DNA of 64,000 nucleotides, taken from NCBI RefSeq assembly GCF_024713975.1, contig NC_091107.1, positions 14,993,501 through 15,057,500 of the forward strand, written 5' to 3'. Numbering within the stretch: position 1 is the stretch's first letter; every line of letters starts with the position of its first letter. The position numbers and the translations under genes were made by a program. The DNA is from Paralichthys olivaceus (lineage: Eukaryota; Chordata; Actinopteri; Pleuronectiformes; Paralichthyidae). The notes beneath the pieces are model-generated. The model was not told the DNA's origin. It did not search any database and was given only the letters and a program-made list of their open reading frames with translations. This document shows positions 51,861 to 64,000 of the stretch, piece after piece.

Positions 51861-52413
51861 AAACTTTATTCTCTGTTTCTACTGCGTTATATTGAAGCTG
51901 GATTGACTTGTTCTTTAACATAGCAAGCATAAAAATATTTTAATTGATGGATGCAGATAATATTATCAAATGTCTATTCAACTGAAATTAATTGATGCTA
52001 AATAATGAAAGCAGCAATAATGCTTCATAGCTTCATGATGAGATGTTTTGCAGATCAACAGGAGCACAGTTCTCATTCTGTAAAAATCAAGATGTTATTA
52101 AACGAAAAGAACCAGTGATATTGTGTGCTGTCCCTAGCTGGACTGCATGACTGTGTGAACTAGTTATTCTAAACACTGCCAACAAAACATCTCTGTAAAT
52201 AAAATTCCTCTGCTCATACATTTCCCCTTCCCGTCCTTGAGTGAATGGTAGTTTTGTTTCAGCCGTCAGGATCAATTAAAACTTGCTCTCATGAACAAAC
52301 ATCGCGGTGCAGAGATGGAAATGAGCTGCCCCTCTAGCGGCCCCCACAGAGGATGTACCTTTCCAACATTTTCCAAATCCCAAACTTGGGTGCCTTCAAC
52401 ACCACAAAACGAG

Positions 52414-55400
52414 TTACTTTGATTTGGCTTTCTGTTTGGCGGCGGGTACAGCTGCAGGTTTCGGGGGAGGTGTAGGAACAGAGGAGGGTCTCACTGAACT
52501 ATACAGATTGAGGCACCTGCAAAAAAGGAGATGGGGAGGTTTCACATTACACAACAATGTAAACAGACATAAAAGAAAGCAATGTATAATTCCAGAAACC
52601 AGAAACTTAGAAAAGAACATAGAAGAACATCATATGTAAAGAGCAGGTTACTTACATGTTTTTGATTTTCTTCACAAAAGCTTTTACCGCTCGAACAATC
52701 TTCCTTATCCGCACCTGACAGCACAATAACACATGGGTCAGTACATCTAACACAATTTGTCGTTGTCATCAAGAAAATTTGTAGATATTCTCATATACAC
52801 TCTAGTTCTTCAAATACACATACGAGTACAAATGCATATATACAGCAATAGGATGTGTATTTTTGAGATTTTTTACAAAAAGTTTTTTACTATCAAGGAG
52901 GACCATTGAGCAATCAATAAATCTAATCGTGTAAAAAAAGATATTTGATTTCCTGTTGTATTAATTTATGGATAATAAATGGATAATGCCTTTTATTGAA
53001 TGCTTAATATGTTTAATAAAGTACTGTATTTTATGGTATTTATATTTAATTTAGAAAAAAATTACAGTAAATATGTATTTGTATTTTGCGCAGTGTATGT
53101 AATCATTTTGAAAAGTCTTGAATTCTCTTGAAAAACCAACCAGTCTGTATTCTGCTTGAAGGAGATGAAGCTTTGTGATGTTATTGATATATAATTTAAA
53201 GAAATGTTCAGTTCACACTGTCTTACCTGCTGCTTTTTGTAAAACAGAGGAAGTGAGAAAACAGTGATCACAGCTGAAAAACAAGGACAAAGCAGAAAAG
53301 ACTCGTAAACATAGTATTGTGTAGTGCAACACATTACTGAAATGAATTAGCAAAGATAAGATATGTTAGGACACTGGTAAAGCTCTAGACGGCTTTTTGT
53401 CACATCGCATTCATATGTGTCCATGTGAAAAGGCTCTTCAGGGTGAGGTAGGAGTGGATGGATGAAAGCACAAAGAGTTAAGGTCACACAGAGATGCCAG
53501 AAGGATAATTCATTGGAATCAGTTCAACTCACCAGTTATGATCAGAGTCAGTCCGTTGATTAGGACACCGACATAAGTCAACAGATACAGGAGCACAACA
53601 AACTGAGAGAGAGAGTAGAGACATTCAATGGTATATTTTTCCTGTGTATTTCTACAATATAGTTACAGACTTAGATTTCATCTTTCAGCTTTGAGGTTTC
53701 ATGAATCAGATACTGTACATTGATTAATTTGGCTCACATGGAACTTTTCAATCATTATTTTATTATCATGCTCTGACCTTTATGGAGTCAATCACGCTGT
53801 CGATGAAAAGGAGCCGTTTGATCTCTGTAACAGCGAATGCAACCAGAAGCACCACCTCCTCCACCAGCATCACTGTATCCTTATCTGTCAGAGTGCTGTC
53901 ATAATCCAGATATGACCTGGGAACATGCACACAGACACACAAATACAAAAACTAGAATGGGACTCAGTAGAGCACATACCTCCACCGAGGCCCAACATAC
54001 AACTGAAATTCTATCAAGCTGCACCAGATTTCACACACTCAGAAATCAGTTTCCTTAATATTGCTTTTTTTCCATCAAGATTCATGAAATATTCTTTTGG
54101 AAATTTGCAGAAATGCAAAAAAAAACAAAAAAAAAAACATTTTATCTTGCTTACAAACAAATGGGCAGTGGTGAAAATGTAACCTCCTTGGCAAAAATAA
54201 TGAAATCTAATTTCACTCCGGTAAAACAGGTCAACCGAGGCCCTACATTTGGCCAAAACTGCCACATGATTGAAGGTTTTAACCCCAGAGATCCGTGCAG
54301 CAGCATGTTTCTACCACTGAACATCCAGCGTGGCCCAAATCAACAGACTCACTGGAAAGGGTGCACCCCGGGGTTCCAGCGCATCAGCTCCAGCAGCTTG
54401 TAGTAGAGGCGTATGAGGAAGGTGACACTCATGATACCCAGGCAGATGTGGGAAAGCACGGTGATGGCACTGAGCTGGAACAGGCTCGCCAGACTGATCA
54501 CCAGCCCTGTGAACACCACACCGGTCCACCTCACGCTCCGCCAGTACATCAGATCCACAACTGCAAAACAAGGGGACACAAGTTTGTAGATCATCCATTT
54601 GGTATAGTTGAGAGCCTGTGACATGTCATCACAAGTCAGCTCTTAACTCTTGGCTCTATAAAAAGACGCACAGATTTTGTTTCATAAGATTTCTTAAATT
54701 CTGTCATATCAAAATGCATTGAGTGGATTCACTGTTCAATGTAACGACCCAGATCACCTTCTTCTTTTTGTTCCAAACAAAACTGCTGCTGCCGACAGAA
54801 ACATGACACACATCCCTCCCTCTGTGCCAGAGAGCTACATGGAGGTTAATTAATTAAAAATTGTGAGTAAGTAAGAAAGAGGCTGGAGAAAAGATGAAAA
54901 GTAAAATAAATACAACTAATCATAATGCCGTATTTATAATGTTAATCATAAGCTTTCATAATGTGAACAAGATTCTTTACAATCATTACTTTGTGCTAGA
55001 AAAAAGCACGTCAGAATGGATGTATTGCTTCTAATAATGTGCTCTGTACTGAATGAATAATAAATACATTCTCATTGAGTCACAGTGTATCAGACCATCA
55101 AACAACAAATCATCAGATGAGCCTCCTAATTCTAGTGTTAATATCACAGCAATTATCTGATTAAAATAAATCCTCGAGAATGTTACACATAAACATATTC
55201 ACACACACGACAACAACAACTTGTCCTCGAAGAGACAATGCATGAATAAGAGAGTCTCGTATTCACTCACCCAATTATTGAACCAGTGGAACATATATAC
55301 ATAAAATATACATAAACAGTCTAATCTAATGGCTCATCTGAAAACATCCCTATTGTTACACCTATGAAGTCATTTTCCAAGCTTGGCATAACCATACGCT

Positions 55401-55706
55401 GCCATAAGTTCATTATTTTAAACAATACAAAATAAAAATAGCAATAACAATTCTAATTGGACCATTAGGATCTTTAAGAATGAAACAAACAACAAACATT
55501 CATTCAGGGACAGAGTCTCATTTAGCTGTGTCCCATGCTATCCAACAAATGACAGACATGCTGTATCCACACCTGCCCAGCAGAGGGGAAAAATAACTTA
55601 TCTACCCCCCCACCTGGCAGGTGGAGTCTGACCACTGCCCGCTCTCCTCACTGATTCACTTTACTTTAAGCTGTCACCATTTCTTTGCTTACGTTTGGTG
55701 GCCATT
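52414..55706 (-). CDS. Reticulon-domain protein, compact C-type form (possible rtn2 relative)
   Basis: Reticulons insert as hairpins in the tubular ER and curve the membrane. Minus-strand exons: 55694-55706, 54353-54560, 53778-53916, 53533-53602, 53227-53273, 52656-52714, 52414-52516. They total 639 nt, 212 aa. Internal sizes 208, 139, 70, 47 and 59 nt are those of the reticulon homology domain. The protein starts MATKLVDLMYWRSVRWTGVVF-like, has a long hydrophobic hairpin (about 16-52), a loop with HPFQSYLDYD, a second hairpin (about 121-152) containing LTYVGVLINGLTL, and a P/A/K-rich tail ending KQKAKSK. The 13-nt first exon is inferred from a strong donor (gtaagc) and exact phase. The sequence is diverged from RTN1-4. 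RTN2 is favoured by its head-to-head neighbour ppm1n, but it could be another fish reticulon. AATAAA (minus) at 51865-51870. Confidence 0.88.
53990..54290. repeat. Dispersed repeat in reticulon intron 2
   Basis: The motifs cataccttccaccgaggcc-like (cctccaccgaggcccaac), atcaagctgcaccagattt, and ggtcaaccgaggcc recur. The middle one also occurs near 40555. An A-rich run is at 54115-54140. It is non-coding and resembles a known teleost dispersed repeat. Confidence 0.5.
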
Positions 55707-57475
55707 TCAGCAGCGATCCTGCCTGCTCTCCTCTCTTCCTTGCGCTCCCGCTGTTGGCTTTCACTCCAGGCTTTTTTTGGCTGCCCGGGCTCAGTCAGCA
55801 ATATAAGGCCTGGCTGGCCTAATTTTATCCTGTATTGGATACCCCCTGTTTGGATTCACACACACACGCACACACATGCACACACACACACACAGACAGT
55901 CAAATTGGGAACCTGAGACGTCAGCATGTACATGTCCCTCAGCGTTCAGAGGCTCTTGGTTGACAGCTCTGTGAGGACTCTGGATGCCGACCTGCACCCA
56001 GAGGCCCTCACCATGATATGTAGCTACGTTGGCTGGGAACAGCTTTTAATGTAAAATTAACAATCAAAATTAATAACATTAAAATCAGTGTCTATAGGCT
56101 GCTATCTCCACCTGCTGTACACTACACTTATCATCCCAACCTACTTCATTTATAGAAAGCTTGTTATTTGGATCCATGAAGTATTCTATGTAAAATTGTC
56201 ATGATTATATAATGTAATTATACATATACATTTACATATACACCTTTATGACAAGTGATGATACTTGAATGATTTAACATTAAAACTGTCCAAATATATC
56301 ATCATGCCTGGTCACAGTAACATGTCATCATGAAATCACGGTGCAGAGAGAATGCAGAGATGCCATCCTGGCTGAATCCACAGATTTCAGCAGAACGGTG
56401 CCAAACAAGACTGCAGTAAGTCGAAAAATGCTGTTTCCGCTTGTTGAAAACAAAATAATTAGTTAAAACATTTACCAGTCTTTGCCTCTTCATCCCTGTT
56501 GCAGATACAAATGTCCACATCTCTTGTCTTTATAAAGACAAAAACATACATTTGCTTTCTTTTCTTTTTATTTGAGATGGCATTTAAGAAGAATACTAAC
56601 AATTGTATATCCATTAAGAACAACCTGCCTCTAACACATTTTGCTTTACTGCTACATTAGAACCAGTAAAATGTGATTGGTAAAAAAATGTGTAAACACT
56701 ATTTTAATTGAGAATTAAAATTTTAAAAAATGCATCTTTTATTTCAGGTTTAAAGTGTCTGTCAGTGTTGCTGGATGATCAGTGATGAATCCCTGCAGTG
56801 GTGCAGCCTGTGCACTGTCCCCATGTTTGATTTGTATATAATGAAACACGCAACAAAATACTGTCAGTCACACACTTTGTGCTAAATGGCTGACAGTCAT
56901 GTAATCCACAACAGTGGAAGCCCGTAATCCCATCTCATCAAAGGTTGAGATTACCAGAGATGTGGGAGGGGCAGTGCTGCAGATAGGAGGACAGTGAGAG
57001 AGGGTGAGCACTAAACATGACAGCGGGGATGCGAGCCAGGCAGCGATTGGTGCACACAAATAGCCAGCCAATCCCAGCAGAGGCAGGGAAAATAACAAGA
57101 CGAGGGGAGAGCTGGTGAAAGAGGGAAGAGCTATGAAAAAGAGAGGGAGAAGGTAATATCACAGCAGCACAGAGGCAAGACCAAACACGTAGGAGAGAGG
57201 AAGGATGAGTGGAGGAGAAAGGGCTGATCGGTGAAGGTCTCCAGAGAGGGAAAGCAGAGAGGAGAGGAAGGAGATGAACAGGGATACGGGGGTGAGCAGC
57301 CAGCACAGGGAACATCCATCAGCTCAGGCAGCCATGCTCTGAGCCCTGGAGCAGCAGGGCTACACAGTCACTGCACAGGCCCAGCATCAGGCCTACCTCA
57401 GCCCTGCATCCCAGCCACAAACACCAGGGCAGGGACAGGAAAAGATCCACAGCACATCAGCTGCTCACAGGAGCC
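55707..57475. promoter_or_regulatory. Shared 5' region between reticulon and ppm1n
   Basis: About 1.8 kb separates the two divergent start codons, so both promoters probably lie here. It contains a CA-rich microsatellite at about 55857-55894 and a purine-rich stretch at about 57130-57300, likely ppm1n 5' UTR. No exon or TATA box could be fixed. Confidence 0.5.
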
Positions 57476-60400
57476 ATGAGGACATCCAGGAAGGGCAGCG
57501 TGGAGATGCCTGCATTTGTACGGCAGCTGGTGAAAGAGACGGAGAAGAAGGTGAGCTCTTTCTTCAAGGGGAGCCGTGGTGGAGGAGCAGCAGAGGGGGA
57601 AAAGCCAGGGGAGGGGGAGAAGGAGGAAGTCATCCCCAGCCCCTACCTGGACCGGCCAGTCCTGGACAAGCTGGCAGAGGAGGGCTGTGCCCGCTGGGGT
57701 CTCACCTACGCCCTGGGGAGCATGCAGGGCTGGAGGGCCAACATGGAGGACTTCCACAACTGTGTGCCACAGCTGGGTGGAGAATTCGCAGACTGGAGCT
57801 TCTTCGCTGTGTTTGATGGGCATGCAGGCAGCTCCGTGGCACAGCACTGCTCCCAGCACCTTCTGGGTCACATCCTCGCCACAGGTGACATACTTTATAT
57901 TAATGTAAAAGATTGAATCACAAATGATGGAGTTTTGCTTTGATGACAGCTGGTTAAATATGTGCTGATGAATATCAATATCATCAAGGATCATTTCAGA
58001 TTGTATACTTCTCCAAATATCTTTTTAATTCTGCGTTGTGATGTGTTTTTATTGCTTACTTGTGTCAGGAAACACTTGCTTTTTAAACATCGCACTTCTT
58101 TGTCTAACCAGGTGGAATAGGACCAGAGGATGACCCTGAAAAGGTGAGAGGTGCCATCGTCGAGGGTTTCCTGCAAACTGACAAGCACCTACACTCAGTG
58201 GCACGTCGAGAAGGCTGGGAGAGAGGTGGCACCACTGTGATAGCCACCCTCATCTCTCCGTATTACATCTACTTCGCCAACTGTGGTGACTCAAGAGCCA
58301 TGTTGTGCCGATCTGGCCAGGTCTGCTTCTCCACTGACGACCACAAACCCTACAGCCCTCTGGAGAAGGAACGTATTGAGAGCGCAGGCGGCTCAGTGTC
58401 CTTCCAAAGGATCAATGGTTCACTGGCAGTCTCCCGTGCTCTTGGGGACTTCAGCTACAAGGGGGCAGAGAACCGACCGCCCAGCCAGCAGATGGTGTCC
58501 CCGGAGCCAGAGGTGTTTGTGGTGGAGCGCTCGCCAGCAGATGAGTTCCTGGTGCTCGCCTGCGATGGGGTGTGGGACACCATCAGCAATGAGGAGCTGT
58601 GCGCCTTTATCCATAACCGGCTGAGTGTGTGCACTGATCTGAGGGATGTCTGCACTCAAGTCATTGACCTCTGTCTCTACAAGGTCAGAACCAACACAAG
58701 TGATCCAGCATCTTATGCATTTCTACATGTTGTAAATCCAACACAAAAAAAACACAATTTCACTCTAAAACTGAGTTACATAATTTCTAATGGGCTGTGG
58801 ATTTTATGTAATAACATAATCCCTTAAAATGTGACTTTGTAGAGTTTAGCTTGATCTGAAGAGCTCAGCTTTTGAAAGGTCACTCCATTTCCACACACAT
58901 TCACATCTAGTCTAGTCATACATAATCAATCTTATATGTGACTTATATTCAGTCTTGAGACAGGTGGTCATATTTAAAGGCATATTTACAAAAAAAGTTT
59001 AATACAACAACTATAGCTTATCTCTCTCTTTGAATCAATACTTAAAAAGCTGGTGACCGCTTTAAAAGACACATTTTTTGAATGTTGTGGAGCTCCACAA
59101 GGAAATGTGATGGGTGCTCTCAATATTTGGTGCCCATAGAAATTGAAATCCAGTAACTTGTTGGTCTGATGATTTATTTGTAAATGTAAATTACTTCTCA
59201 TAAGGATAAAAAAAATGTAAAGCAAACTACACAAACAGATGTGTGGTTTAAGGATTTCTCTGAAATAATGTTTTTAACCACCTGGCAAATATAAGTATTT
59301 TATTCATTCTAAATTTAGGTTAGTTGTACACTAATAACATATGTGTCTCTTTGCCGTAAGACAGGAAGTGTGCATTGTGTTTTGGGGCTTTTAGTAATAT
59401 TGTGGGCCATCAATTTAGTTTTAAACGCCACTTCATCAAAGTGACTCTTTTCACATAAAAATGTTCATGTGCTACATTATGAATATAAACATATAGATTA
59501 TAGGCGCTTTAAACACATCAGTGTCCATTTACAGATGCAAAAATCTAAACGTGAACCAGAGAGTACTTGAATGATAATAATTAGACTGAAAGAACATCAC
59601 TGACTGGTTTAGTCTCATTTACACTGAGGCTGCTGAGTCTGACAGACCACCTTAAAATAGACTGCAGAGGTGTCAGAACAGGTTACATGGGATTATTCAT
59701 TTCAGCCACTGAGAGTGTCATACATGGTTGAAGGTTGATGTTTAGAACACAGCATTGCATACATAAATATTCACTTCAGACCAGTGAGGGGCAAAAATTA
59801 TTCCACCACAGCCAGTTCCAATCACATTGCAGCTTTCAGATTCAAGTGTGGTTAGTGAAGGGCTTTAGAACTACTGAAGAAAGAAAATCTTTTTTATCTT
59901 ATGTTTTATCCATGATTTACAATATTACAGTAAGCCTATTCTAACCTATTCTACCATTACTGGCAATAACTCCTCCATTTTCTATTGTCTAATCAAGTCA
60001 ATGATGTAAATATTGTAATTTTGTTTATTAGTTCAGCCAAATGCAGCATCTATTGCACTTCTATCCGTCCTGGGAGAGGGATCCCTCACATGTGGCTCTC
60101 TCTAAAGTTTCTCTGTTTTTCCTCCCCGTTTATATTATATATATATTAGGGATTATTATTATTATTGTAGTTTTCCCTCACTCTTGTTGAGGGTTAAGGG
60201 CAGGGAATTGCACCTTGTTAAGCCCTATGAGACAAACTGGGATTTGAATTTGGCTAAACAAATAAGATTTAATTTATTGATAATTTATTTATTTGAATTT
60301 ATTTATTCATTGTAATTAAACCTAGTCTCTGTATAAAACCAGGGAACACAGAACCTTTAGGCATTTGATAAAATAAAACATGTTTACTGTTGTATACTCA

Positions 60401-61523
60401 TTATAGTCAAATAATAATACCAGGGTGAACACAGGCCACATGCACGCTCTGTTTTGCCATCATGTCACTCTGTTATGTAACAGGTCCTCAGCTTTGCACA
60501 ATGACCTCAAAATGTCACAGCTTCTTCCACACTTCATTTCAAATGTCCTGCTCCACTGCATCTGTGTGACGCTGGTGTGCAAACCTCGAGGTGAAAATGA
60601 TTCTTTTCTGAAACAGTTCACCCTGAATGAAATAGCGTATCATAGGATGACATTTGTTATGTCAGCCGTCATAACTCACCTCTGATGACACCTTTGCTTC
60701 GCTCCACAGGGCAGCCTGGACAACATCAGCATCATCCTGCTGTGCTTCCCTGGAGCCCCCCAGCTGTCAGCAGAGGCATTACACCAGGAGGCTGAACTGG
60801 ATGACCTGCTGGAGTCCAAAGTAGCAGGTGTGTGTTGATAATGGTATTAGGTCTAATAATCCACACCGATAGTTCATCGACATGAAACTCTTTAACACTT
60901 TTCTTTTACCAGTTCTCCATTTTCTTCCGTCCACTAAATCCCATGAAAAGACCAAAATCAACAATGAATTGATTCTGCTAAAAATAACAAGTATAAAGTA
61001 TATAGTATTATAATTATACGTATTGTGAATTAAATGTCTTCAACAATTCACACTGTTGCTCTGGATGCAACACACATACAATGTATATTCTCAGTCAATC
61101 CAATATCCTGGTGTTGTAAATACTCTTCTCACTCTAATGTAACTGTAAATAGTGCCAATAATACTGCAAGTATACGCTAATTTACTCCAGTCTGAGTAAC
61201 GTCTGAGAAAACTCTACAGCTGTCAACTGTTTAAACTGTGAAAACACATTCTTTGTTTTGGTCTTCTCATGGTTGACAATTTCTTGACAATATAAGAAAA
61301 AAAGGATAATGTGACTATGAATTGTGTATGTAATATGTACAAGTCTTGAGAAATCCTCTTAATTTTTTTTAAATGCCTGTTTCTGAAATATTTTTAACCG
61401 GACAGAAATCTATGATGAGCTCTGTGCCAGGGGCGAGGAACCTGACCTGCTGTCTGTCCTCACGGTCCTCGCATCCACCGTCATACCTGGATTACCACCA
61501 GGGGGAGGCATACAGAGCAAGTA

Positions 61524-61561
<38 letters not shown>

Positions 61562-61816
61562 TGCGTGTATAAGTGTGCATCATCAAATTACACCTTGTAA
61601 CTTCTGCGTGTTACAGAAGGAACTGCATTATTTCTGCCTACTATCAACAAAGAGAGACGCACAAGCCATCAGTCCCAAATGTGAGTACAAAGTATACATA
61701 CGTCCAATTCTGACCATGTCACTTCCTTTAATGTGCAATTGTGACTGTAAAAACTATTTAAATTCACTATAATTATTCCCTACTTTATGTGTGTCCAGGG
61801 CCTGGGAGGCTCCTGA
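57476..61816 (+). CDS. ppm1n: PP2C-family Ser/Thr phosphatase PPM1N
   Basis: This is a metal-dependent Ser/Thr phosphatase of the PPM1A/B/N group. Exons: 57476-57884, 58112-58683, 60710-60827, 61406-61520, 61617-61680, 61799-61816, 1296 nt in frame, 431 aa. The recalled human PPM1N is about 430 aa. Catalytic motifs are all present: [11 protein letters not shown] (Met about 90), FAVFDGHAG (Asp about 114), [44 protein letters not shown] (Asp about 288), and [17 protein letters not shown] (Asp about 331). The C-terminal part ([22 protein letters not shown], then CIISAYYQQ) matches PPM1N rather than PPM1A/B. The N-terminus lacks the MG myristoylation start of PPM1A. The start is the first ATG of the frame and precedes a basic, G/E-rich leader. 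ATTAAA at 61875-61880 is a likely poly(A) signal. Confidence 0.93.
60050..60300 (+). repeat. Dispersed repeat in ppm1n intron 2
   Basis: The order ccctcacatgtggctctc, tttccctcactcttgttgag, aagccctatgagacaaactg, ggctaaacaaataag, then AT-rich tail, matches from memory a very common teleost repeat with the core aagccctttgagacaaactg. Non-coding. Confidence 0.65.
61528..61558. repeat. TG microsatellite next to a ppm1n donor site
   Basis: The (TG)n run starts within the donor region of exon 4 (gtaagtttgtgtg), eight bases into the intron. Confidence 0.95.
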
Positions 61817-61884
61817 GAAGCTCCACTGGGTCTCATCTCCGAGGATCCGTGGAGGGACTGTAATTAATGTCCATATTAAAACTG

Positions 61885-64000
61885 TTTCCTTCGTGTGTGC
61901 AATTTGACAAAAAGGGAGATGGTGATGACAGGGGTGTTTGTTTACATCATGCTAACAATTAGCATCTTGTCACAACAAATGCAATGCAAAAATAGAACTA
62001 ATGCCTGATACATTTATATTTATATAAGAAGGACATTTTGTAAAAACTTATCTCAGAAACTGACCCAGCAACAAACCTCTGCCTCATATTCAGTGAACAG
62101 ACAGTACAGATGACGGCCTGTAAAGCTGAATAATAACCAACTGTGAAATTGTCCATTTCCATTGGATAAAATAAGAAGTGTTAGTACAGAATGGGTTGTA
62201 TTTTAAATATGATGTTTTATGAATAGATATAATTAAAGAATTACTATAAAAAAAACTTCTATTTGCCTTTCACCTCCAGGAAAGTAAACTGTTGTCAGTG
62301 CTAGTAAATATGCAGCTAACATGCAGTATTAATTTGTTAGCAGTCAGCAGGGAATGCTAACAGCTGAGCAGTTGATGTAAGTGCACAAATGTATATATTT
62401 TTTTTCCTTGTGGTTAGAAGTGAAAGGCATATAAACAATGATATAAGTATTTTATCCTGCTAAGTAAGTCTCGACATTCACATTGAGAAAAATTACATTT
62501 CACATTTTATCTCAAGATAACAAAGATGTTTTATTTCACTTTTTTAGTTTTAAACCTGTAGAATAAAATCCACTTGACGGGAGTGTGGAATGAAAAGTCT
62601 GATTATTTAAAAGCAAAAAGAGCTACACAGAGTTGATCCAAATACCCTAAGGTCAATATTTACAGACAAACCAATATTTATTTTATATAAAATAAGTTCT
62701 ACATGTTGTGCAATTCCTTCTATAGATTAATCATAATTCTAAGCACAGTCCTCAGTGTATGTGAAATGTATTTTTTCCATGACTTGGATATGTACTGCGC
62801 TGCCTTATTCATCTTTTACAGTATTGATAAGATTAACAAACGGCATCAGTTTCAGTCATTTCTATCTGCATCATACTGCAGTATTATATTGTTTCAGTAA
62901 GTACTTCTGTGTATAGACAATACATGTTATGAGCCATGATTGTTTTAAACCTAAATAAAGAATATTTAACTGACTGGCAGTGTTTTTACTCACAATAACA
63001 GAAAATAAGAAAAAATAATAATTTTCAACATTGCTTTCAAGTTAGAAACAATAAAGACAATTTGTGACCATGAGAGGAAAATTTAAAAAAAAAAGTCCAT
63101 CAGACAAAATGATACAGAATGAGACAAAATGGATGAAATGCACTGTCTTGCATAGTAAAGGATCTCCTCCAGCGAGCTGAGGAGAACCTGAATCTTGCCC
63201 TCCGCTCTGTTGTGATCTCTCTGATTATAAGGACGTCCTCTACAGCCCACGTTTGATTAGATGAGCTCCAATGAATACTCTGGATCTCAGCACTCTGTCG
63301 TGATTACAAAACATTTCAATGACATGAACTGATGAAACAAGATGGGTGACTTGTGTGCAATCAACAAATTCAATTGTCTCTTCCTCTGTGCTCCTGCTGC
63401 AAGTTGAAGAAGCTCTGTTTAAGCGCTAATCACAATTCAAAATGATTTATACATGCAGCCATCTGTTATCTAAGAGGAGATGTTGCGTTTATGTCTGTGT
63501 GTTGACTACTCCCTCACATACAGCCATGTTTGTTGAGGAGCACAGGGAACTGGGCAGCGCTCTTAAATCAGCTGTCTCCTGTAAGTGGTCCTTCACTGCT
63601 TCTTTTGTCTGATTGCTTCTGTATGAGTCAATCACTTCAAGACATCAGACCCCTCTTCACAGTGATGGTGAATTCTTTGAATTTTAGATGTCGTCTTGCT
63701 GTCGTTCTCATCACGGAGCAAAATGCTGTTCCGAATCAAGAATCTGTTATTATATGCATAGACTTCCACTGAATATGCTCAGACAGACGCTAATTGAAGG
63801 AGAATTATTCTACTTTCCCAATTTGGTTTTGTCCCACTGAGAGAACAAATTACTGACTTTTCAAAAATCAATCCTTAAGTAAAAAGGGGGAATAGGACCC
63901 CAGTGTGTTATTCAGTGCTACCTATCCACACTGGTTTCTTGGAGGCGATTATTCATGATGGCCAAAGCCCCCACGCCACCAGAGAATCCATTCTGATGGC
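61885..64000. other. Gene-poor right end
   Basis: AT-rich sequence follows the ppm1n poly(A) signal. Short frames at 62703-62900 and 63530-63772 show no domain and no convincing splice-linked structure. No RNA gene was recognised. Confidence 0.5.

Noticed and set aside
1-64000. CRISPR arrays, tRNA or rRNA genes, and viral or LTR elements
   Set aside because: None seen. The only Pol III-like sequence is the SINE fragment on the minus strand at 30756-30905 and its decayed relative.

Overview
The window looks like a teleost fish chromosome, probably a spiny-rayed fish. The coding sequences are split by short GT-AG introns. The repeats are microsatellites and small dispersed elements of kinds common in such fish. 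The gene set is vertebrate, with a fish-type OR131 chemoreceptor cluster. No prokaryotic, CRISPR or viral features were seen. Gene models were built by reading splice sites and reading phase by eye, so each assignment rests on recalled family sequences rather than a search.

Layout. (1) 185-5096, plus strand: ppme1, a complete 14-exon gene for PP2A methylesterase, with an AT-AC (U12-type) second intron. (2) About 6867-21560: four head-to-tail units of about 3.65-3.7 kb. Each carries one intact odorant receptor 131-2-like GPCR gene (307 codons), a TTAA-flanked MITE and TA-rich microsatellites. (3) 24675-47972, plus strand: nectin3, with a 6.5 kb first intron and two alternative 3' ends. One ends in a single large exon (tail ...EWYV, 552 aa) and one in three small distal exons (tail ...EHYV, 468 aa). 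(4) 52414-55706, minus strand: a compact seven-exon reticulon (212 aa) with the family's characteristic exon sizes. (5) 57476-61816, plus strand: ppm1n, a PP2C-type phosphatase (431 aa, 6 exons), head to head with the reticulon. (6) 61.9-64 kb: no gene seen.

The genes do not form one pathway. ppme1 and ppm1n both concern Ser/Thr phosphatase biology, nectin3 is a junctional adhesion molecule, the reticulon shapes ER membrane, and the OR131 genes are chemosensory. The head-to-head reticulon/ppm1n pair repeats the human RTN2-PPM1N arrangement. With a nectin close by, it suggests an ancient linkage block.

The points most worth a second look are the ppme1 U12 AT-AC intron, the young OR131 array with replacement changes clustered near extracellular loop 3 and mosaic patterns between copies, the paired PDZ-ligand tails of nectin3, and the reticulon-ppm1n-nectin linkage.
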